Part shown: piece after piece, positions 14,896-19,285 of the stretch | Numbering within the stretch: the first letter of the stretch is position 1 | How the letters are laid out: every line of letters begins with the position of its first letter | DNA from: Betaproteobacteria bacterium | Lineage (GTDB): Bacteria > Pseudomonadota > Gammaproteobacteria > Burkholderiales > Burkholderiaceae | Direction of reading: 5' to 3' | Length of the DNA: 19,285 nucleotides | Assembly (NCBI GenBank): GCA_947468785.1 | Contig: CANIMS010000005.1 | Coordinates: forward strand, 1 to 19,285 | Position numbers and translations under genes: made by a program | The notes under the pieces: model-generated | What the model was told of the DNA's origin: nothing | Database searches by the model: none | Seen by the model: only the letters and a program-made list of their open reading frames with translations

Positions 14896-16014
14896 TTAAA
14901 GGGCAAAAAACTCCTCTGCCAACGTATAGTCTAAATTTTGTGCCTGCGCCACTGGCGAGGAAGTGAGAACACCTTTATGAACATTTAAGCCATTACGTAA
15001 ATGCAAATCAATCGATAAAGCCTTCATGACTCCTCGGTTCGCTAAAGCCTCTACAAATGGGTAGGTTGCATTGGTTAAGGCAAATGTAGAAGTCCTCGCT
15101 ACTGCACCGGGCATATTTGCTACGCAGTAGTGAATCACTCCATCCAGCAAAAAGGTAGGGTCAGCATGGGTGGTCGGCTTCGAGCTTTCAAAGCAACCAC
15201 CTTGATCAATTGCCACATCGACCACTACAGCCCCTGCTTTCATTTTTTTAACCATTTCACGGCTTACTAATTTAGGCGCTGCAGCTCCGGGCAAAAGTAC
15301 TGCGCCAATCACGACGTCTGCCTCATAGACCTCTTGCTCAATCATTAAGCTATCAGAGTAAAAAGTTCTGACACGGTTTCCGTAGAGCAAATCGATTTGT
15401 CGTAAACGCTCGATATCGCGATCAAAGATACATACATCAGCACCCAGACCGACTGCCATTTGTAGAGCATTTCGCCCCACTACACCGCCGCCTAGAATCA
15501 CAATCTTTGCTGGTGAGACTCCTGGTACACCGGCCATGAGGACTCCGAGACCGCCATTAGTCTTTTCCAAATGGGATGCAGCTGCCTGAACCGACATTCG
15601 ACCAGCAACTTCACTCATTGGCGCAAGCAAAGGCAAGGCACCATTGATAGAAGTCACTGTTTCGTAGGCAATACAGGTTGCACCTGAATCTAGCAAAGCT
15701 TTTGTCTGCTTTGGATCTGGAGCTAAATGCAGATAAGTAAATAGGATTTGATCTTCCCTTAACATTGCGCACTCCTGTGACTGAGGCTCTTTGACTTTGA
15801 CAATCATCTCCGCCTTATGAAATACCTCAGCAGCACTATTCACTAAAGTAGCGCCCGCAATTCGATACGATTCATCACTCAATCCAATTTGCTCACCTGC
15901 TCCGCGCTGCACTAATACAGAATGTCCCTGCCTACACAGTCCACTGACATTACCTGGAGTTAAGCCCACACGAAACTCATTATTTTTTACTTCTTGAGGT
16001 ACACCAATAATCAT
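14896..16014 (-). CDS. ald: Alanine dehydrogenase
   Basis: NAD-dependent interconversion of L-alanine with pyruvate and ammonia; usually a cytoplasmic hexamer used to grow on alanine. The 372 residues are standard, and the catalytic residues fall at the family's canonical numbers: R15, K75 (IVKVKEP), H96 (YLHLAPD) and D270 (DVAIDQGG). The NAD-binding fold shows the glycine motif ILGGGVVG (173-180), and the region with VANMPGAVARTST (298-310) is typical. A good AGGAGA lies 6 bases before the ATG. It starts 12 bases after the stop of the amino acid permease and is followed by a strong terminator, so the two genes form one operon for alanine uptake and oxidation. Confidence 0.97.
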   Translation of the reverse strand: MIIGVPQEVKNNEFRVGLTPGNVSGLCRQGHSVLVQRGAGEQIGLSDESYRIAGATLVNSAAEVFHKAEMIVKVKEPQSQECAMLREDQILFTYLHLAPDPKQTKALLDSGATCIAYETVTSINGALPLLAPMSEVAGRMSVQAAASHLEKTNGGLGVLMAGVPGVSPAKIVILGGGVVGRNALQMAVGLGADVCIFDRDIERLRQIDLLYGNRVRTFYSDSLMIEQEVYEADVVIGAVLLPGAAAPKLVSREMVKKMKAGAVVVDVAIDQGGCFESSKPTTHADPTFLLDGVIHYCVANMPGAVARTSTFALTNATYPFVEALANRGVMKALSIDLHLRNGLNVHKGVLTSSPVAQAQNLDYTLAEEFFAL

Positions 16015-16026
16015 GTTGATCTCCTA

Positions 16027-17409
16027 TTATTTAAATTGATGATTACTTTTTGTTTTGTGCTGCAATCCCACTGCATAAAACATCGCTAAATAAAGGCCTA
16101 ATAAACACGGACCTAAAACCAGCGCTATTCGTGCATCCTCATGAAAGCCCATTAATGCCACTACTAAGGCAATAAATGCCAAAGCAAACCATGAGGAATA
16201 GGGCCACCAAGGGGTTCGATAGCTGAGTTCTGCTACTTGAGCCTTCGTTAATGAACGACGAAATTTCATCTGCGTAAATAGAATGGCTATCCAAACCATT
16301 AGCCCGACGAAAGTAACGGCAGCCATGATGTAATGAAAGGCTTTATCAGGAACAAAGTAATTGAGTACAACACCGGTCATGCACACTGCAACGGTTGCTA
16401 TTACTGCGCGATGGGGCACGCCATATTTAGATAAAGTTGCAAAGGATGTGGGAGCATAGCCATTCACTGAAAGTGCATACAAGAGGCGGCCTCCACTAAA
16501 GATCCCAGCATTACAAGATGACAATGCTGCTGTAATCACGACGAAATTAATCAGTCCTGCAGCCTCTCTCAAGCCAATCCGCTCAAACATCACCACAAAA
16601 GGACTGCCCTGCTGCCCTACTTCGTTCCATGGAAAGATGGCGAGAATGACCAAAATGGCGCCCATATAAAAAATCAAGATGCGCCAGGCCAAAGAATCGA
16701 TCGCCATTGGAATCGTTTTGCGTGGGTTCTCAGCTTCGCCAGCAGAAAGACCAATCATCTCAATGCCAACATAAGCAAATAAGACCATTTGCAATGAAAG
16801 CAACATACCGCTAATACCGTTTGGAAAAAAGCCTCCGTGTTGCCATAAATTACTTAAACCAATTGGCTGCCAATTGTTGGTAAAACCAAAGAGGATGACA
16901 GAACCACCTAAAGCAATCATGGCAACAATAGCTACAACCTTAATTAAGGCAAACCAAAACTCAAATTCACCAAAAACTTTGACTGCTATGAGATTAATTA
17001 AGCCCATAAGGACGATTGATGAGAGCGCCCAAGCCCACTGTGGGGATTCTGGGAACCAAATGCCCATATAAATTCCCACCGCAGTCACCTCTGCAATGCC
17101 CACCACAATCCAATAGGTCCAATAACCCCACCCGACCATATACCCCGCAAGTGGTCCTACATACGTATTGGCATACGCTGCAAATGAGCCTGCTACTGGC
17201 TCATGTACCGCCATTTCACCTAAGGCCCTCAGAACAATGAAGGCAACAATCCCCGCTAATAAATATCCCAAGAGAATCGAGGGCCCAGCGATTTTGATGG
17301 CACTTGCTGATCCTAAAAATAATCCAACACCAATCGTTGAGCCTAAAGCCATCAAACGAATGTGTCGTACTTTGAGATGGCGTTTTAAGCCAGTATGTTC
17401 AGTCTGCAA
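16027..17409 (-). CDS. APC-superfamily amino acid permease, probably for alanine or related small amino acids
   Basis: An inner-membrane amino acid/proton symporter of the AAT family (relatives include CycA, AnsP and AroP). The 460 residues have about 12 hydrophobic helices. The helix-1 substrate motif GSTIGVGLFLGSA (23-35), the RALGEMA segment (61-67) and FAAYANTYVGPLAGYMVGW (76-94) are characteristic. The start is TTG at 17409, backed by a near-perfect Shine-Dalgarno (AAAGGAGG) about 7 bases upstream, and the following HLKVRHIRLMALG is the usual AAT N-terminus. Specificity cannot be read from sequence. The tightly linked downstream ald makes L-alanine, D-alanine, serine or glycine the likely substrates. 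Confidence 0.9.
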   Translation of the reverse strand: MQTEHTGLKRHLKVRHIRLMALGSTIGVGLFLGSASAIKIAGPSILLGYLLAGIVAFIVLRALGEMAVHEPVAGSFAAYANTYVGPLAGYMVGWGYWTYWIVVGIAEVTAVGIYMGIWFPESPQWAWALSSIVLMGLINLIAVKVFGEFEFWFALIKVVAIVAMIALGGSVILFGFTNNWQPIGLSNLWQHGGFFPNGISGMLLSLQMVLFAYVGIEMIGLSAGEAENPRKTIPMAIDSLAWRILIFYMGAILVILAIFPWNEVGQQGSPFVVMFERIGLREAAGLINFVVITAALSSCNAGIFSGGRLLYALSVNGYAPTSFATLSKYGVPHRAVIATVAVCMTGVVLNYFVPDKAFHYIMAAVTFVGLMVWIAILFTQMKFRRSLTKAQVAELSYRTPWWPYSSWFALAFIALVVALMGFHEDARIALVLGPCLLGLYLAMFYAVGLQHKTKSNHQFK

Positions 17410-17661
17410 AAGAGACCTCCTTTCGATTTGTCATTGGCGAGTTACCAACGAGGCAAAGTCTAGGGAGGAGTTTGCGTAAGCACTAGAGCATAAAAATAAC
17501 TAAAGTAATTAATTAATCAAAAGTACACTCTGAAAATTGGATCAATCCTATTCACAAGGGCTGAATTGAAAAAGTATTTTGAACTTGATGGCAAAAGAAT
17601 CCGTAATTTCCTACAGGGATTCCCCTTAAGGATTTATCATCAATTCTTTATGAATGAGGAT
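17410..17661. other. Intergenic region upstream of the permease-ald operon, downstream of tcdA
   Basis: A 252-base AT-rich stretch without a gene. On the minus strand a weak sigma70-like promoter can be drawn: TTGATT (17520-17515), 16-base spacer, TATTTT (17498-17493), giving a leader of about 80 bases. The TTAATTAATTA run next to it could suit an Lrp-type regulator, but I cannot show a site. Near tcdA, AATCC (17598-17602) and GGATT (17630-17634) enclose GGGATTCCCC, a nested inverted repeat that could end the tcdA transcript, although its U-tract (CUUUU) is poor. I found no glycine-riboswitch core here. Confidence 0.35.
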
Positions 17662-18414
17662 CTAAGACTGAAGGGCGATCAGATTTAATACCTCTGCCGC
17701 AGCCGCTAAGCCACATGCAGCCGTAACCATCACAGTAGAGCCATATCCAGAACAAGCCAAGCCGCCACTAGCAGCCCCAGCACGTGGTTCATGAGAGTAG
17801 ATCGCACGGACTCCCATTTTCTTTTTCAGATTTCTAGAGAAACCATGATCTTGCCTAAGACCCTGACGAACCTTTGCCAACAACGCATCTTGCTCAGTTC
17901 GCGAAAGATCATCGCAACGTACTGAGGTGGGATCGGTCTTACCACCTGCAGCACCGCACATCACTAAAGCCCGATGATTTTGAGTAGCCCAAATAACTAA
18001 TGCTATTTTGGTCTGGACCGAATCAGTGGCATCTAATACAAATGCATTTTCGGGGATTACTACATCAAGATTAGCTGGCTCTAAAAATTCATCACAGATT
18101 GTTAATTCAATTTCCGGATTAATTTGTCGAATACGATCACCCATCGCTTGAACTTTGGCTTTGCCATACTGCCCCTCTAAGGCATGTATTTGACGATTGG
18201 TATTACTCTCGGCGATGTGATCAAAATCTACCAATATTAAGTGTCCAATACCTGTCCGAGCCAAAGCTTCGGCTGCCCACGACCCAACCCCACCCAAGCC
18301 AGCAACGACTACGGTAGCGTGCTGAAAGCGTGCACGCAATTCCGGACCATAGAGCCTGGAAACGCCTCCGAAACGCCGACTTTCTAAACTGTCTTCAACC
18401 TTGTCTTCTGCCAT
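17662..18414 (-). CDS. tcdA: tRNA threonylcarbamoyladenosine dehydratase (TcdA/CsdL)
   Basis: An E1-like enzyme that uses ATP to cyclise N6-threonylcarbamoyladenosine at position 37 of ANN-reading tRNAs into the ct6A form. The 250 residues are within the family range. The N-terminal [11 protein letters not shown] (13-23) is typical; the nucleotide-binding loop GLGGVGS (39-45) and the [11 protein letters not shown] segment (65-75) hold the [13 protein letters not shown] (127-136) is the following conserved aspartate region. The C-terminal [12 protein letters not shown] region is as in CsdL/YgdL. The ATG at 18414 has AAGAGAAG a few bases upstream. It diverges from pdxH, with 22 bases between the two ATG codons. 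Sulfur-transfer partners (csdA/csdE) are not in the window. Confidence 0.95.
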   Translation of the reverse strand: MAEDKVEDSLESRRFGGVSRLYGPELRARFQHATVVVAGLGGVGSWAAEALARTGIGHLILVDFDHIAESNTNRQIHALEGQYGKAKVQAMGDRIRQINPEIELTICDEFLEPANLDVVIPENAFVLDATDSVQTKIALVIWATQNHRALVMCGAAGGKTDPTSVRCDDLSRTEQDALLAKVRQGLRQDHGFSRNLKKKMGVRAIYSHEPRAGAASGGLACSGYGSTVMVTAACGLAAAAEVLNLIALQS

Positions 18415-18430
18415 AGCTTCTCTTTATACT
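18401..18430 (+). promoter_or_regulatory. Possible pdxH promoter giving a leaderless transcript
   Basis: TTGTCT (18401-18406), an 18-base spacer and TATACT (18425-18430) resemble a sigma70 promoter. The expected start point, about 7 bases after the -10 box, coincides with the A of the pdxH ATG at 18437. There is no Shine-Dalgarno before that ATG, which fits a leaderless message. The promoter would lie inside the start of tcdA on the other strand. Confidence 0.4.
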
Positions 18431-18436
18431 GAACAA

Positions 18437-19072
18437 ATGGATTCCATTGCACAACTTCGTAAAAACTATACCTTTGGTCAGCTTTCTGAAACTGAGGTTC
18501 CCCATCATCCACTGCCACTCTTTCAACTCTGGTTTGACCAAGCCGTAAAAGCACAGTGTCCTGAACCCAATTCCATGACTTTAGCAACTGCCGACCAAGC
18601 TGGAAATCCATCAGCACGTATTGTCTTACTAAAAGGCGCTGACCAGAGCGGCTTTACCTTCTTTACGAATTACGAGAGTCAAAAAGGTCGTGAATTGACT
18701 ATTCGCCCCCAGGCCGCCCTTTTGTTTCATTGGCATGAGTTAGAGCGTCAAGTACGTATTAAAGGTCTGGTGGAACGTGTCAGCCCAGCTGATAGTGACG
18801 AGTATTTTCATTCCCGTCCCGCTGCCTCCAGAATAGGTGCTTGGGCTTCCCCTCAAAGCTCTGCCATTCCTAACCGTGAATTTTTAGAGGATGCTGAAAA
18901 GCGATTCAAAGCAGAATTTGGTGACTCACCACCGCGCCCTGAACACTGGGGTGGATATTGCCTACAGCCAACTGAAATAGAGTTCTGGCAGGGGCGCCCT
19001 TCTAGACTTCATGACCGCATTCACTACAAGCTAGAAGGATCTAGCTGGAAGATCGGGCGCTTAGCACCCTAA
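18437..19072 (+). CDS. pdxH: Pyridoxamine/pyridoxine 5'-phosphate oxidase
   Basis: An FMN enzyme that oxidises pyridoxine or pyridoxamine 5'-phosphate to pyridoxal 5'-phosphate with oxygen, the last step of vitamin B6 synthesis and salvage. The sequence follows E. coli PdxH closely from [13 protein letters not shown] to the C-terminal [11 protein letters not shown]- and substrate-binding stretches are visible: [49 protein letters not shown] and [12 protein letters not shown]. The frame is open back to a TTG at 18401, but that start would overlap tcdA and add 12 unconserved residues, so I choose the ATG at 18437, giving 211 residues. Its TAA overlaps the stop codon of the convergent msrA gene by 4 bases, with no room for a terminator between them. 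Confidence 0.95.
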   Translation: MDSIAQLRKNYTFGQLSETEVPHHPLPLFQLWFDQAVKAQCPEPNSMTLATADQAGNPSARIVLLKGADQSGFTFFTNYESQKGRELTIRPQAALLFHWHELERQVRIKGLVERVSPADSDEYFHSRPAASRIGAWASPQSSAIPNREFLEDAEKRFKAEFGDSPPRPEHWGGYCLQPTEIEFWQGRPSRLHDRIHYKLEGSSWKIGRLAP

Positions 19073-19285
19073 GCGTAATTGGGAGCAATCAGCGCTTTAA
19101 ATTTCGCCCTAAATTTTGCTAATTTAGGCGCGACGACTGCCATACAGTAGCCTTGATTAGGATGCTGCTGGAAATAATTCTGGTGATACTCTTCTGCCGG
19201 ATAGATAGTGGGGGCCGCATCAATCTGCGTTACCACTGGCCTAGAATAAATTTTTGAATCTTCAAGCTCTTTGACTATTTCATGA
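19069..19285 (-). CDS. msrA: Peptide methionine sulfoxide reductase MsrA (partial, C-terminal 71 residues)
   Basis: The C-terminal end of a reductase that repairs the S-epimer of methionine sulfoxide in proteins. Only 71 residues plus stop are in the window; the catalytic GCFW region lies beyond the right edge. The visible part is diagnostic: RPVVTQID, then [11 protein letters not shown] and HPNQGYC, with the cysteine that commonly serves as resolving residue, then a basic [12 protein letters not shown] tail. The TAG stop (19071-19069) shares bases with the TAA of pdxH, so the genes are tail to tail and overlap by 4 bases. Confidence 0.92.
   Translation of the reverse strand, partial: HEIVKELEDSKIYSRPVVTQIDAAPTIYPAEEYHQNYFQQHPNQGYCMAVVAPKLAKFRAKFKALIAPNYA

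Noticed and set aside
17410..17660. Glycine riboswitch or other known riboswitch before the permease-ald operon
   Set aside because: No conserved riboswitch core is visible; only weak inverted repeats and AT-rich DNA.
18384..18617. Minus-strand open frame of 77 codons across the tcdA-pdxH junction
   Set aside because: It is antisense to pdxH and overlaps the start of tcdA in another frame; both of those are clear family members.
1..19285. Insertion sequences, CRISPR arrays, phage genes or toxin-antitoxin pairs
   Set aside because: Nearly all sequence is accounted for by intact metabolic and transport genes; no transposase, long terminal inverted repeats or regular spaced repeats were seen.

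Overview
The window looks like a chromosomal segment of a betaproteobacterium of the order Burkholderiales, most likely Polynucleobacter or a close relative. I infer this from the TctABC/Bug transporter, the tandem cyanophycin synthetases, moderate-to-low G+C for the order, and the general look of the proteins; no search was possible. Nearly all of it is coding. I see no insertion sequence, phage gene, CRISPR array or integrase.

Layout from left to right. (1) Positions 1-2260, minus strand: a tripartite tricarboxylate-type transporter operon in the order tctC-tctB-tctA. tctA is cut by the window edge, and a terminator-like hairpin lies between tctC and tctB. (2) Positions 2261-2562: a roughly 300-base leader/intergenic stretch with inverted repeats, followed by a tRNA-Thr(CGU) gene on the minus strand. 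(3) Positions 2653-10413: a cyanophycin locus. An ABC exporter with an unusual N-terminal extension and its overlapping DUF1854 partner run left. Across a 199-base divergent intergenic region, two cyanophycin synthetase paralogues run right with no gap between them. The first (cphA', 730 aa) has a degenerate, truncated Mur-ligase part; the second (cphA, 856 aa) is complete. (4) A bidirectional terminator separates cphA from a minus-strand block of central-metabolism genes: a Gdt1/UPF0016 cation transporter, aminopeptidase N and class I fructose-1,6-bisphosphatase. (5) An amino acid permease and alanine dehydrogenase form a separate minus-strand operon ending in a strong hairpin terminator. (6) At the right end tcdA (minus) and pdxH (plus) diverge, and the 3' end of msrA (minus) meets pdxH with a 4-base overlap of stop codons.

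The most interesting part is the cyanophycin locus. Cyanophycin is a storage polymer with a poly-Asp backbone and Arg side chains. The two synthetases appear to have lost complementary parts. CphA' has lost the residues and C-terminal lobe needed for Arg ligation but keeps a complete-looking H-x3-H-x3-E motif in its N domain. CphA keeps the Mur ligase but has Gly in place of that Glu. This suggests divided labour, possibly within a heteromeric enzyme. The ABC exporter and DUF1854 protein next to it have no established molecular role. No cyanophycinase or isoaspartyl dipeptidase gene is present in the window, so degradation must be encoded elsewhere.
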